Assembly (NCBI RefSeq): GCF_002906255.1
Contig: NZ_POTC01000019.1
Location: 1 to 57,337, forward strand
Length of the DNA: 57,337 bases
Source: Novacetimonas maltaceti
GTDB lineage: Bacteria; Pseudomonadota; Alphaproteobacteria; Acetobacterales; Acetobacteraceae
Reading direction: 5' to 3'
Below, piece by piece: positions 26,178-35,375 of the stretch (positions are counted from its first letter, which is position 1; every line of letters starts with the position of its first letter). The notes under the pieces are model-generated. The model saw only the letters and a program-made list of their open reading frames with translations. It searched no databases and was not told where the DNA came from. Made by a program: the position numbers and the translations under genes.

Positions 26178-26295
26178 CATCCGGGCTCTGCCCGGACCCG
26201 GCAGGGATCACGATCCCTGCACCCTGATTCGTTTAGAAATCATGGTTTCCAAAGGGCAATGCCCTTTGGTGGGGGTTCGGGGGCAAAGCCCCTGA
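26178..26295. repeat. Family B multi-hairpin repeat, copy 2
   Basis: Direct repeat of copy 1 in the same orientation, offset by about 135 bp, with only a few substitutions (GTTTAGAAATC in place of GTTCAGAAGTC). It ends 13 nt before the serS stop codon, so the pair sits between two convergent genes. Confidence 0.85.
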
Positions 26296-26308
26296 ACATA
26301 GCCGCCGC

Positions 26309-27586
26309 CTACTTCGCGCCAGCCCTGATGACGTCCGTCCCGCCCATATAGGGCCGCAGCACCTCCGGCACGGTGATGGAGCCATCCTCGTTCTGCCCAT
26401 TTTCCATCACCGCGATCAGGGTACGCCCGACCGCAAGCCCCGACCCGTTGAGCGTATGGACGAAGGCGGGCTTACCGTCCGCCGCGCGGTAGCGGGCGTT
26501 CATGCGACGGGCCTGGAAATCGCGGGTGGTGGAGCACGAGGAGATCTCCCGCCATGCCTTCTGTCCCGGCAGCCATGCCTCAAGGTCAAAGGTGCGGGCC
26601 GCGCCGAACCCGGTATCGCCCGCGCACAGCAGCATCCGGCGATAGGGCACGCCAAGGCGTTCAAGCACCATCTCCGCGCAGCGGGTCATGCGTTCATGCT
26701 CCGCCTCGCTGTCTTCCGGCGCGGTGACGGACACCATCTCCACCTTCTGGAACTGGTGCTGGCGCAGCATGCCGCGCGTATCGCGCCCTGCCGCCCCGGC
26801 CTCGCTGCGGAAGCACGAGGACAGGGCCACCATGCGACGCGGCAGCGTGTCGGCGGCAAGGATTTCCCCCGCGACCGAGGCCGTCAGCGGCACCTCCGCC
26901 GTGGGGACCAGCCAGCGGCCATCGGTGGTGCGGAAGGACTGGTCCGCGAATTTCGGCAGCTTGTCGGTGCCGTACATCGCCGCGTCATTGACCAGCACGG
27001 GGACGGAGGTTTCGTCATACCCGTTTTCGCGCACATGCAGGTCCAGCATGAACTGCCCCAGCGCGCGCTCCATCCGCGCCAGCGCACCGCGCAGGACCAC
27101 GAACCGCGCACCCGACAGGCGTGATGCGATTTCGAAATCCATCAGGCCCAGCGCCTCGCCCAGTTCGAAATGCTCCTTCACGGGGAAGCCCTTTTCCGGC
27201 ACGTCACCCCATGTGTGGCATACGACATTGCCGCTTTCGTCACGCCCGTCGGGCACGTCCGCCGCAAGCCGGTTGGGCAGGCATTCCAGCGTCCCGCGCA
27301 GCTGCGTATCGAGGTCGGCCACCTGCGTGGACAGTTCTTCCATCCGCGCGCGCAGGGCGGCGGATTTTTCCTCCACCGCCGAACTGTCGGCACCCGTGCG
27401 GCGCAGGGCGCCCACTTCCTTCGACAGCGCCTTGCGCTGGGCCTGGCATTCCTGCAACGCGGTTTCGGCGGCACGCCGTTCGCGATCCAGCCCCAGGATG
27501 GCGGCGGCAACGGGCGGTTCGCCCCGGCGCTTCAGGTCGGCGTCGAACGCGTCGGGATCGGCGCGAAGGGCGCGCAGGTCGTGCAT
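26309..27586 (-). CDS. serS: Seryl-tRNA synthetase
   Basis: A 425-residue class II synthetase. The N-terminal [22 protein letters not shown] and the long antiparallel coiled coil (about 30-100, rich in Arg/Glu/Ala) bind the long variable arm of tRNA-Ser. The catalytic core follows: [19 protein letters not shown], the motif 2 loop [26 protein letters not shown] and the motif 3 [16 protein letters not shown]. Its ATG overlaps the tatC stop (ATGA at 27588-27585, minus strand), so it is probably translationally coupled to tatC. It is the last gene of the argS-SPOR-scpAB-tatBC-serS row. Confidence 0.98.
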   Translation of the reverse strand: MHDLRALRADPDAFDADLKRRGEPPVAAAILGLDRERRAAETALQECQAQRKALSKEVGALRRTGADSSAVEEKSAALRARMEELSTQVADLDTQLRGTLECLPNRLAADVPDGRDESGNVVCHTWGDVPEKGFPVKEHFELGEALGLMDFEIASRLSGARFVVLRGALARMERALGQFMLDLHVRENGYDETSVPVLVNDAAMYGTDKLPKFADQSFRTTDGRWLVPTAEVPLTASVAGEILAADTLPRRMVALSSCFRSEAGAAGRDTRGMLRQHQFQKVEMVSVTAPEDSEAEHERMTRCAEMVLERLGVPYRRMLLCAGDTGFGAARTFDLEAWLPGQKAWREISSCSTTRDFQARRMNARYRAADGKPAFVHTLNGSGLAVGRTLIAVMENGQNEDGSITVPEVLRPYMGGTDVIRAGAK

Positions 27587-28395
27587 CAGGAATCCTCCTC
27601 GGTCCCGTCCACGCGGCGGGGGGCGACCATGCGCGCGCAGACGATGGAAATTTCATAAAGCCCGATCATCGGCACGGCCAGACCGGTCTGGGTAATCACG
27701 TCGGGCGGCGTCAGGATCGCGGCGATCACGAATGCCCCGACATAGGCGTAACGCCGCACCCGCGCCAGTCCTTCGGCCGTCACCAGCCCCACGCGCGCCA
27801 TCAGCGTCAGCACGACCGGCAGTTCGAACGCGGTGCCAAACGCCAGGATCAGCTTCATCACCAGCGACAGGTATTCCGACACCTTGGCCTGCAGTTCGAT
27901 CTGGATGCCATCGGCCCCGTGGCCGCCCGTGCTCTGGAAGGAAAGGAAGAACTTCCACGCGGCGGGGAAGACGAAATAATACGCCAGCGACGCGCCCAGC
28001 GCGAACATCACCGGCGTCGCCACTAGGAACGGGGCAAAGGCGCGCTTTTCACTGCGGTACAGGCCCGGCGCGATGAAGATCCACGCCTGGATGGCGACCA
28101 TGGGGAAGGACAGGCACGCCGCGCCAAAGAACGCCACCTTCATGTAGGTGAAGAACGCCTCGGCCAGCGCGGTATAGATCAGGTGCGGCTGTTCCCCCTG
28201 CTGGCGCATGATGTCGGCAAGCGGCCGGGCAAGGAACATGTAGATCTGGGTCGAATAATAATAACAGATCGCGAAACAGGCCGCGAAGGTCACGACCGAC
28301 CACAGAAGCCGGCGTCTGAGCTCCACCAGATGCTCAAGCAGTGGCATGGGCTGGTCATCAAGCGTATCGTCGTTCAGCGTCGTATCCCCCGGCAT
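27586..28395 (-). CDS. tatC: Twin-arginine translocase subunit TatC
   Basis: A 269-residue polytopic inner-membrane protein, the receptor core of the Tat pathway that exports folded proteins. [18 protein letters not shown] near the N-terminus carries the conserved E-L-R-x-R motif. About six helices follow, with the conserved [25 protein letters not shown] and the region around [20 protein letters not shown], where the conserved Phe-Glu is retained. The C-terminal 20 residues are basic and acidic ([13 protein letters not shown]). The gene starts 11 nt after tatB and overlaps serS by 1 nt. Confidence 0.97.
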   Translation of the reverse strand: MPGDTTLNDDTLDDQPMPLLEHLVELRRRLLWSVVTFAACFAICYYYSTQIYMFLARPLADIMRQQGEQPHLIYTALAEAFFTYMKVAFFGAACLSFPMVAIQAWIFIAPGLYRSEKRAFAPFLVATPVMFALGASLAYYFVFPAAWKFFLSFQSTGGHGADGIQIELQAKVSEYLSLVMKLILAFGTAFELPVVLTLMARVGLVTAEGLARVRRYAYVGAFVIAAILTPPDVITQTGLAVPMIGLYEISIVCARMVAPRRVDGTEEDS

Positions 28396-28406
28396 GGGCC
28401 AGACAT

Positions 28407-29018
28407 TCAGGAACTGGGTATATCGGTCGCACGCGCCGGGGCGACGCGGCGGCCTGCATGGATCACGCGCACCGGCGGCAGGAACGCCGGCGGGTGCAGG
28501 CGCGCACGTTCATCGGCAATCCGGCGCGCGACCTGTGGCGGCACGAAATCCGGCGCGGGCGGCCCGGCCATCGGGGGCCATGTGACGGGTTCATCATGCA
28601 GCGACGGGATCGTCGGCGCGCCGCGATAACGCGACGGCATCGCCACCTCGTCCATCGGGGGCTGCGTTGCGCCGCCCGCGGGTGGCGGCGGGGTGATGGT
28701 GGGGGGCGACAGCGCCGTGCCGGCATCAAGCGGACGCTCATCAAGCGCCCGGCGCAGGCTGCCATCATTATCGACCGCGCGCATGATCTGGTCACGCACG
28801 TTCATCCGGCGCAATTGCCCAAGCTGGTCGCGCGCTTCCGTCAGGTCGGCCTCACGCACCATTTCATCGACATGGGTCTGGAATTCGGCGGCCATCTTGC
28901 GCGCCTTCTTGATCAGGCCGGTTACCGTGCGGATCGCCACCGGCATGTCCTTCGGCCCGATCAGCAACAGGCCCACGGCCCCGATCAGGGCGAATTCAGA
29001 CCACGCGAAATCGAACAT
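28407..29018 (-). CDS. tatB: Twin-arginine translocase subunit TatB
   Basis: From ATG 29018 (CAGGG 4 nt upstream) the protein has 203 residues. MFDFAWSEFALIGAVGLLLIGPKDMP is the TatB transmembrane helix with the polar Glu at position 8 and the hinge Gly-Pro. An amphipathic helix (VAIRTVTGLIKKARKMAAEF) and a long charged then Pro-rich cytoplasmic tail follow. TatB with TatC forms the signal-peptide receptor. Glu8 identifies TatB rather than TatA. An upstream in-frame Met at 29093 would add residues before the membrane helix and is not plausible. No tatA lies next to it. Confidence 0.92.
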   Translation of the reverse strand: MFDFAWSEFALIGAVGLLLIGPKDMPVAIRTVTGLIKKARKMAAEFQTHVDEMVREADLTEARDQLGQLRRMNVRDQIMRAVDNDGSLRRALDERPLDAGTALSPPTITPPPPAGGATQPPMDEVAMPSRYRGAPTIPSLHDEPVTWPPMAGPPAPDFVPPQVARRIADERARLHPPAFLPPVRVIHAGRRVAPARATDIPSS

Positions 29019-29120
29019 GACACCCTGCCCTCTCCTGCCCCCGCACGCGGCACGACCGCCCGCCGGGACCAGCATTCCACCAACCCGTCGCATAGCGCGA
29101 AAAACCTGTCCGCAGACCTA

Positions 29121-29909
29121 TCACGCATCGGGCGGGGCGCAAACCGCATCATCGGCCTCCTGCCGCGCGCCTTCCCCTTCCGCCGCATCGTCGGGCGGGG
29201 CGTCGAACATGTCCTGTCCCGGCTGCTCCTCCTGCGCTGCGGGCTTGAGGTCGGGCACATCGACCAGCAGTTCCTCCCGCCGTGGCAGGTCGCGCAGGTC
29301 ACGCAGCCCGAAATGCCGCAGGAACCCGGCCGATGTCCCCCACAGGATCGGCCGTCCCGGCACCTCCTTGCGGCCAAGCGGCACCACGAGTTCGGCTTCC
29401 AGCAGGGTATCGAGCACCTGCTGGCTGAGCGAGACGCCGCGTATCCCCTCGATCTCCGCACGGGTGCAGGGCTGGTGATAGGCAATGATCGCCAGCGTTT
29501 CCATGGTGGAGCGCGCCAGCCTGCGCGGGCGGCGCAGCACCCGCGTCAGGCGCGGCGCAAGGTCGGGCGTGGTGCGGAACTGCCACCCGCCCGCGACCTC
29601 CACCGGCATCACGCCGCGCCCTTCATACAGCGCCAGCAACCGCCCAAGCGTCGCGCGGGTATAGGCGCCAAGGTCGTCCACGCCGGCCGGGATCTCCCCC
29701 TGCGTTTCCAGAAGCTCCGCGATCGCGCGTTCGCTGACGGGTTCGGCGCGCGCGAAAATCAGCGCCTCGACCAGGCGCACGGACATGTCCGACACCTCCA
29801 TGTCCGCCGGGACGCCACGGTGGGCATCGGCCGGCGCGGCGTCGGACGGCGCCACATCGGGCAGGGACAGTTGGGGGGCGTGGTCCCCGTCGGGCGGGAT
29901 TGTCGTCAT
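29121..29909 (-). CDS. scpB: Segregation and condensation protein B
   Basis: A 262-residue partner of ScpA and SMC in the bacterial condensin complex. The core (about 42-190) has the two winged-helix domains: VRLVEALIFARAEPVSERAIAELL opens the first, and ARSTMETLAIIAYHQPCTRAEIEGIRGVS marks the second. GRPILWGTSAGFLRHFGLRDL is the conserved final element. The N-terminal 40 and C-terminal 60 residues are acidic, low-complexity extensions. Its ATG overlaps the scpA stop by 4 nt, so the two subunits are probably co-translated. The stop lies 102 nt before tatB. Confidence 0.95.
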   Translation of the reverse strand: MTTIPPDGDHAPQLSLPDVAPSDAAPADAHRGVPADMEVSDMSVRLVEALIFARAEPVSERAIAELLETQGEIPAGVDDLGAYTRATLGRLLALYEGRGVMPVEVAGGWQFRTTPDLAPRLTRVLRRPRRLARSTMETLAIIAYHQPCTRAEIEGIRGVSLSQQVLDTLLEAELVVPLGRKEVPGRPILWGTSAGFLRHFGLRDLRDLPRREELLVDVPDLKPAAQEEQPGQDMFDAPPDDAAEGEGARQEADDAVCAPPDA

Positions 29910-30751
29910 GCCGTCTGCACTCCTGTCTCCACTGTTTCGGCCTGCGGGTTGCGGCGCAGTTCGATGCGGCCGAATTCCTCATCCTGACGCAATTCTATGA
30001 CGCCGCTCTTGGCCATTTCCAGCGAGGCGAGCAAGGTGCCCGCCACCGCCGCGCGCCGCTGCGCACGGCGCTCGTCCTCCCGCGCCGCATCCATGCGCCC
30101 CGTCTCGCCCACATCTGGCAGGAAGGCGTCAAGGCTGCACCAGTCGGGCACCATGTCCGCGCCCAGCAGGTCGCGCAGGCGGCGCAGCGCGTCCTGCACC
30201 GTCCAGAAATGAAACTGCCGCGGGCGATAGGCGCGTTTGCGCGCATGCCGCCGCATGGCCGTCATGTAGCCGCGCATCAACTGCGCGATGTCCACCGCAA
30301 GGCCGGAGCGGTCGATCTCCACCAGGTCCTCGGCCTCCCCGCGCTCGAACACGTCATGGCCAAGGCAGGGCTGCGCCGCAAGCCAGCGCGCCAGCAGCCC
30401 GACCCGTTCCAGTTCCACCAGACGCGCCTGCAACGCGCCCGCCGCTTCCTCCGCATCCAGCGCGTCCTCGTCATGCGCGGGCAGCAGCAGGCGCGATTTC
30501 AGCCATGCCAGCCATGCGGCCATGACCAGCCAGTCCGCCGCAAGTTCCAGCCGCAGGTTCCGCACGGAATCGACGACGGCCAGGTACTGTTCCACAAGCT
30601 GGAGGATGGAAATGCGCGCAAGGTCCACCTTCTGCGCGCGTGCAAGTTCCAACAGCAGGTCCATCGGCCCGTCGAACCCGTCGAGATGCAGGATCGGGGC
30701 CATGACGGACGGGGCATGCGCCTGTGCGCTGCCTGCGTCCTCAGCGGACAT
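29906..30751 (-). CDS. scpA: Segregation and condensation protein A
   Basis: A kleisin subunit of the SMC-ScpAB condensin, 281 residues from the ATG at 30751 (AGGGG 7 nt upstream). An in-frame ATG 8 codons earlier is a weaker choice. LHLDGFDGPMDLLLELARAQKVDLARISILQLVEQYL is the N-terminal kleisin region that binds the SMC neck (key pattern FDGPMDLLLEL). A helical middle (LVMAAWLAWLKSRLLLP) and a C-terminal winged helix (LASLEMAKSGVIELRQDEEFGRIELRR) follow. The gene starts 47 nt after the SPOR gene and overlaps scpB by 4 nt. In many alphaproteobacteria nagZ separates these two genes; here it is absent. Confidence 0.95.
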   Translation of the reverse strand: MSAEDAGSAQAHAPSVMAPILHLDGFDGPMDLLLELARAQKVDLARISILQLVEQYLAVVDSVRNLRLELAADWLVMAAWLAWLKSRLLLPAHDEDALDAEEAAGALQARLVELERVGLLARWLAAQPCLGHDVFERGEAEDLVEIDRSGLAVDIAQLMRGYMTAMRRHARKRAYRPRQFHFWTVQDALRRLRDLLGADMVPDWCSLDAFLPDVGETGRMDAAREDERRAQRRAAVAGTLLASLEMAKSGVIELRQDEEFGRIELRRNPQAETVETGVQTA

Positions 30752-30798
30752 GCGCGCGCCCCTGGCCACCGGCATGGAAAACGGTCATGGCCCGGGGC

Positions 30799-31776
30799 TC
30801 AGAACCGGACCGGGTTACAGGCCAGTCCGTGCGCCTTGACCTGCTGGCAGAAGGCGGAAGCCTGCGCGGTGGAGGCAAACCCCCTGACCCGCAGGCGATA
30901 GAACACTGTCCCGTTATGTTCGGCACGGACAATGGCGGGCTGCCGGTCACCGAACAGAGAGGCGTACTGGTGCTGCAGGCGCGCCCAGCTTTTCTGGGCC
31001 GCCGCCTCGCTGTCGAGGGCAGCCAGCTGCACGCCGTACTGCCCGCCCGCCGCATGGCTGGCCGCGGCATGGTGGGCGGCAGGCGCCGGGGCCGGGGCGC
31101 GTTCCTCCGCATCAGGGGATGCTTCTTCCTGCGTAGCCCCGGCCTGTGGCGCGGGGGCGGCCTGAGGCGGCGGGGCGGGTGCCGGACCTGCATCCGTCTG
31201 GGCCGAGGCCAGCGGCTGCGCCTGCACGCCCGGCGCGGCAGGCCCGGCCTGCGCGGGGGCGGCCGCGTCGCCCGCCGCCGGGGCGGGTGTGTCGGCCTGC
31301 CCGTACTGGCGGGCCATGGCGTCGGGTCGCGGCTGTTCCGGGCCGGGGGCCATGTGCGCGCCATCGCCGCCATCGCCCGCACCCGGCCCGTCAGCGCCCA
31401 GCACCTGCATCCCGCCCGGGTCGGTCGGTTTGACCCGCAGCGCCCCCGGCGGCGGCCCGATCACGGGAATGCCGTTCTGGTGATGGCCAAACAGCGACCA
31501 TCCCCCGACGAACACGATCAGGAGCCCACCAAGCCCCGCCGCCCCAAGCAGCAGCTTGCGCGTCATGGGGTCGTTGCCGCCCAGCAGGCCCGACCCCAGC
31601 GTACGCGTCAGGGTGGACAGGATCCCACGTCCCCTGGACCCGCCGGCGTCGGTGGGTTCCATCGGGGTGCGTGCGCCGGTATCGTCGTCCTCGTCATAAT
31701 CGCGGATCATCCGTTCGCGCTGGCGGTTCAGCCGGTCGTCGGGCGGGGTCCGGTCGGTGGGGTCTGCTGCGCTCAT
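30799..31776 (-). CDS. SPOR-domain envelope protein
   Basis: A 325-residue bitopic protein. The first 70 residues are cytoplasmic and acidic/Arg-rich. One transmembrane helix (about 74-94, LLLGAAGLGGLLIVFVGGWSLF) leads to a long Pro/Ala-rich periplasmic linker, and the last 80 residues are a SPOR domain (GGQYGVQLAALDSEAAAQKSW...FYRLRVRGFAS). SPOR domains bind denuded septal glycan, so a division-site role such as FtsN-like activity is likely but not provable here. The ATG overlaps the argS stop by 4 nt. The order argS-SPOR-scpA-scpB-tat is a conserved alphaproteobacterial arrangement. Confidence 0.9.
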   Translation of the reverse strand: MSAADPTDRTPPDDRLNRQRERMIRDYDEDDDTGARTPMEPTDAGGSRGRGILSTLTRTLGSGLLGGNDPMTRKLLLGAAGLGGLLIVFVGGWSLFGHHQNGIPVIGPPPGALRVKPTDPGGMQVLGADGPGAGDGGDGAHMAPGPEQPRPDAMARQYGQADTPAPAAGDAAAPAQAGPAAPGVQAQPLASAQTDAGPAPAPPPQAAPAPQAGATQEEASPDAEERAPAPAPAAHHAAASHAAGGQYGVQLAALDSEAAAQKSWARLQHQYASLFGDRQPAIVRAEHNGTVFYRLRVRGFASTAQASAFCQQVKAHGLACNPVRF

Positions 31777-33575
31777 CGCATCTCCTTGACCGGCTCGACA
31801 CCAAGGACGCGCAGACCCGAACGGATCACGCTTGCCGTGGCTTCGACCAGTGCCAGTTTCGTACGCGTCAGTTCGGCATCATCCTCATGCAGGAAACGCA
31901 GGGTGGCGTCGTCACGCCCACGGTTCCACAACGCATGGAAATCCGCCGCCAGTTCCTGCAGGTAGAACGCGATGCGGTGCGGTTCATGCGCGATGGCGGC
32001 GCTTTCGACCACGCGCGGCCACTGCGCCATGCGCCCCAGCAGCGCGAGTTCCGCATCCGATGACAGCCCCGACAGGTCCAGCGTGGACAGGGCCTCCACC
32101 GACAGGTCGCCCTCAAGCCTGCCCGCCTGCGCCAGTTCAGCGGCCCCGCGCAGCACGGAACAGCAGCGCGCATGGGCGTACTGCACGTAGAAGACCGGGT
32201 TGTCGCGGCTCTGCGCCACGACCTGGTCGAGGTCGAATTCCATCTGCGCGTCGGCCTTGCGCGTCAGCATGGTAAAGCGCACGGCATCGCGCCCGACCTC
32301 GTCAATCAGGTCGCGCAGGGTGACGAAGGTGCCCGCGCGCTTGGACATGCGCACCGGCTGCCCGTCGCGCACGATGCGCACGATCTGGCACAGCAGGACA
32401 TCAAGTTCGGGCTTCCCGTCCTGCCCCAGCGCCGCAACCGCGGCCTTCATGCGCGTGACATAGCCGCCATGGTCCGCGCCCCACACGTCGATCAGCACAT
32501 CCGCCCCACGCGCGATCTTGTCCGCATGGTAGCCGATATCGTTGGCGAAATAGGTGTTCGACCCGTCGGACTTGCGCAGGGGGCGGTCCACGTCGTCGCC
32601 AAATTCGGTGGAGCGGAACAGCGTCTGCGGCCGCGCCTCCCAGTCCTCGGGCAGCTTGCCCTTGGGCGGCTCCAGCACGCCTTCATAGATCAGGCCCTTC
32701 GCCGCCAGCCGGTCGATGGCGCGGTCGGTCTCCCCATCGGCAAGGATCTTCGCCTCGCTGGTAAAGACGTCGTGATGCACGCCAAGGGCTTCGAGGTCCT
32801 CGCGGATCATGGCCATCATGCGGGCGACCGTCTCCGTCCGCACGGTCTTCATCCACACATCCACCGGCGCGGGACGGCCGCCTTCGGCCGCAAGCGACGT
32901 GCCGTGGCGCTGTGCCAGTTCCTCGCCCACCGGCACGAGGTAGTCGCCGCCATACTGGATCCCGCCGGGGACGAGGGCCGCGAATTCATCCTGCGTCAGG
33001 GGCGTGCCGATCGCCTGCAGGTAGCGCCAGTACGCCGCCCATGCCAGCGCCGTGACCTGCGCGCCGGCATCGTTGATATAATATTCCTTCGTCACGCCAT
33101 AACCCGCCTTCGACAGCAGGTTCGCCAGCGCGTCGCCCACCACCGCGCCACGGCAGTGCCCGACATGCATCGGCCCCGTGGGGTTGGCGGAGACATATTC
33201 GACATTGACCGTGGTGCCCGCGCCCACCTGGCTGTCGCCATAGGATTCGCCCGCGCGCAGCACCTGTGCCGCGACTTCCTGCAGGACCGACGGCGCAAGC
33301 TTCAGGTTCACGAATCCCGGCCCCGCCGCCTGCGCGGAGGCCACGCCGGGCACGGATTCGAGCACACGGGCAAGGTCCGCCGCGATGTCTGCGGGTTTGC
33401 GCCGCGCGACCTTCGCCACCAGCAGCGCTGCATTCGTCGCAAGGTCCCCATGCGACGGATCGCGCGTGGGCGTGACCTCCACCCGCGCCACGATGGCGGG
33501 GGGCAGGTCGGGCACGACCTGGCCCAGTGCCTCGCGCACATGCGAAAGATAGCGGACGAACAGACTGTCAGACAT
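31773..33575 (-). CDS. argS: Arginyl-tRNA synthetase
   Basis: A 600-residue class I synthetase. The N-terminal additional domain starts MSDSLFVRYLSHVREAL. The HIGH-type motif is HVGHCRGA (within VEYVSANPTGPMHVGHCRGAVVGDAL), and WGADHGGYVTRMKAA is the conserved catalytic segment. The KMSKS-type loop reads RMSKRAG, and the C-terminal anticodon domain begins near NPVFYVQYAHARCCSVL. The start at 33575 fits the family; the frame is open 29 codons further upstream without family similarity. It heads the SPOR-scpAB-tatBC-serS row and lies 109 nt after dgt. Confidence 0.98.
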   Translation of the reverse strand: MSDSLFVRYLSHVREALGQVVPDLPPAIVARVEVTPTRDPSHGDLATNAALLVAKVARRKPADIAADLARVLESVPGVASAQAAGPGFVNLKLAPSVLQEVAAQVLRAGESYGDSQVGAGTTVNVEYVSANPTGPMHVGHCRGAVVGDALANLLSKAGYGVTKEYYINDAGAQVTALAWAAYWRYLQAIGTPLTQDEFAALVPGGIQYGGDYLVPVGEELAQRHGTSLAAEGGRPAPVDVWMKTVRTETVARMMAMIREDLEALGVHHDVFTSEAKILADGETDRAIDRLAAKGLIYEGVLEPPKGKLPEDWEARPQTLFRSTEFGDDVDRPLRKSDGSNTYFANDIGYHADKIARGADVLIDVWGADHGGYVTRMKAAVAALGQDGKPELDVLLCQIVRIVRDGQPVRMSKRAGTFVTLRDLIDEVGRDAVRFTMLTRKADAQMEFDLDQVVAQSRDNPVFYVQYAHARCCSVLRGAAELAQAGRLEGDLSVEALSTLDLSGLSSDAELALLGRMAQWPRVVESAAIAHEPHRIAFYLQELAADFHALWNRGRDDATLRFLHEDDAELTRTKLALVEATASVIRSGLRVLGVEPVKEMR

Positions 33576-33684
33576 GTGGTGCGGTTTCCCAAAATTGACA
33601 CCCGGGGCCACAGGCCCGGACAACACAACGCGGCAGAGTGGCCACATCCCGGAATGGGACATGGCGGCATGATGCCATGCTGTT

Positions 33685-34869
33685 TCACCCCGGCGAGGAC
33701 AGGTCCGTCAACCGCCGATATTCCTCCATGGCGAGGCGGTCGGTCATCCCGGCTATATAATCCGCCACGACGCGGTGCGCATCGGCCAACTTTTCGGCGC
33801 TCCGCGCGGCCAACGCCTGCTCACGCCAGCCATCGGGCAGCAGCCCCATGTTTTCCGACAGGATGGTGAAAATCGATTCGACCGTCAGCCGCGCCTTGCG
33901 CGTCATGCGGTTCACCCGCCAGTGGCGATACAGCCGTGCATACAGGAACTTGCGGATCTCAAGGTTCGCGGCACGCATGGCATCGCTGTATTCCACCACG
34001 GGCCAAGGCGCGTGGCGGATGTCATCGGCGCAGGTGGGGGAGAGGCGTTCAAGGTTGCGCTGCGTCTGCGCCGTAAGGTCGGTGGCCAGCACGTTGATCA
34101 CACGGCGGATCGTCTCATGCCGCAGGCGCGGGTCATCCGCGCCGCCGCACCGCCCGGCCCCGACTTCGCGCTGCACCTGCCGCGCCTGGGCCAGCGCCTC
34201 CCCCACCACGGGCAGGTCCTCGAGGTCGGGCAGGTGCAAAAGCCCCGCGCGCAACCCGTCATCAAGGTCATGGGCGTGATAGGCGATATCGTCCGACTGC
34301 GCCGCGACCTGCGCCTCCGCCGAGGCGAAGCTGTCGAGTTCCAGCCCATGGCGCGCGGCATATTCCGCGACATAGGCCGTGGGATGGTCCACCGGCCCGT
34401 TATGCTTGGCCAGTCCCTCCAGCAGTTCCCATGTCAGGTTCAGCCCGTCAAAGGCGAAATAGTGCCGCTCCAGCGTCGTCACCAGCCGCAGGGACTGCGT
34501 GTTGTGGTCGAACCCGCCCCATGGCCGCATCGCCGCCGACAGCGCCTCCTCCCCCGCATGGCCGAACGGCGTGTGGCCGACATCGTGCGCCAGCGCCAGC
34601 CCTTCGGTCAGGTCCTCGTCCAGATTGAGCCTGCGGGCGATGGAGCGCGCGATCTGCGCGACCTCCAGCGAATGTGTCAGGCGGGTGCGGAAGAAATCGC
34701 CTTCGTGGTTGAGGAAGACCTGCGTCTTGTACTGCAGGGTGCGAAAGGCGGCCGAATGGACGATCCGGTCACGATCGCGTTGCCATGGCGTGCGCGTGGG
34801 GGCTTCGGCCTCCGGATGGAGGCGGCCGCGCGCGGTCGCGATCTGGACAGCATAGGAAGCGACACTCAT
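33685..34869 (-). CDS. dgt: dGTP triphosphohydrolase-like HD-domain protein
   Basis: A 394-residue deoxyguanosinetriphosphate triphosphohydrolase-like protein that splits dNTPs to nucleosides and triphosphate. Metal-binding HD residues are visible in TRLTHSLEVAQIARSIARRL and LALAHDVGHTPFGHAGEEAL. FRTLQYKTQVFLNHEGDFFRTRLTHS is typical of the family. The start at 34869 is supported by GAGG 5 nt upstream. The length matches the type 2 subfamily. It is divergent from erpA (131 nt apart) and 109 nt upstream of argS on the same strand, so it may be the first gene of that transcript. Confidence 0.95.
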   Translation of the reverse strand: MSVASYAVQIATARGRLHPEAEAPTRTPWQRDRDRIVHSAAFRTLQYKTQVFLNHEGDFFRTRLTHSLEVAQIARSIARRLNLDEDLTEGLALAHDVGHTPFGHAGEEALSAAMRPWGGFDHNTQSLRLVTTLERHYFAFDGLNLTWELLEGLAKHNGPVDHPTAYVAEYAARHGLELDSFASAEAQVAAQSDDIAYHAHDLDDGLRAGLLHLPDLEDLPVVGEALAQARQVQREVGAGRCGGADDPRLRHETIRRVINVLATDLTAQTQRNLERLSPTCADDIRHAPWPVVEYSDAMRAANLEIRKFLYARLYRHWRVNRMTRKARLTVESIFTILSENMGLLPDGWREQALAARSAEKLADAHRVVADYIAGMTDRLAMEEYRRLTDLSSPG

Positions 34870-35000
34870 ATATACCTCTATCCCGCATGAAGGCCGGGCG
34901 CGATGGCCGCGCATCCGTCCTTTGTCCGATAACCTGCCCCGGACGCGATGGCCACCATGCTGCCGCGTCCGCCGGTTTCGTCACACGATGGTGATACCCG

Positions 35001-35369
35001 ATGGACAAGACCGCCGACCACCCCACTTCCACCCGCTTCCGCGTCTCCGACGGTGCGGTCAGGCGCCTGCGCGAGATCATTGAGGAACAGGGCGATCCCA
35101 CCCCCACGCCGCCGGGGCTGCGGGTTTCCGTCCTCGCGGGGGGCTGTAACGGGTTCCAGTACAAATTCGCGCTTGAGACCGACATCGCCCCCGATGACAT
35201 CCTGATCCCGGCGGGGGAGACGCACGTGATCGTCGATCCCGCCAGCCTCGACCTGCTCGACGGCGGGGAACTCGATTTCAAGGACAGCCTGATGGGCGCG
35301 CATTTCACCATCCATAACCCGCAGGCTACATCCTCGTGCGGGTGTGGCACCAGTTTTTCGGTTGACTGA
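35001..35369 (+). CDS. erpA: ErpA/IscA-type iron-sulfur cluster insertion protein
   Basis: A 122-residue A-type carrier that delivers Fe-S clusters to apo-enzymes. The three cluster-binding cysteines are present in the HesB/IscA pattern: C49 in AGGCNGFQY, then C113 and C115 in SSCGCGTSFSV at the C-terminus. GAVRRLREIIEEQ and SLMGAHFTIHNPQA are also typical. The short first 12 residues (MDKTADHPTSTR) are an N-terminal tail. xthA begins 6 nt after the stop, so the two are co-transcribed. It is divergent from dgt. Confidence 0.95.
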   Translation: MDKTADHPTSTRFRVSDGAVRRLREIIEEQGDPTPTPPGLRVSVLAGGCNGFQYKFALETDIAPDDILIPAGETHVIVDPASLDLLDGGELDFKDSLMGAHFTIHNPQATSSCGCGTSFSVD

Positions 35370-35375
35370 CGCGCA

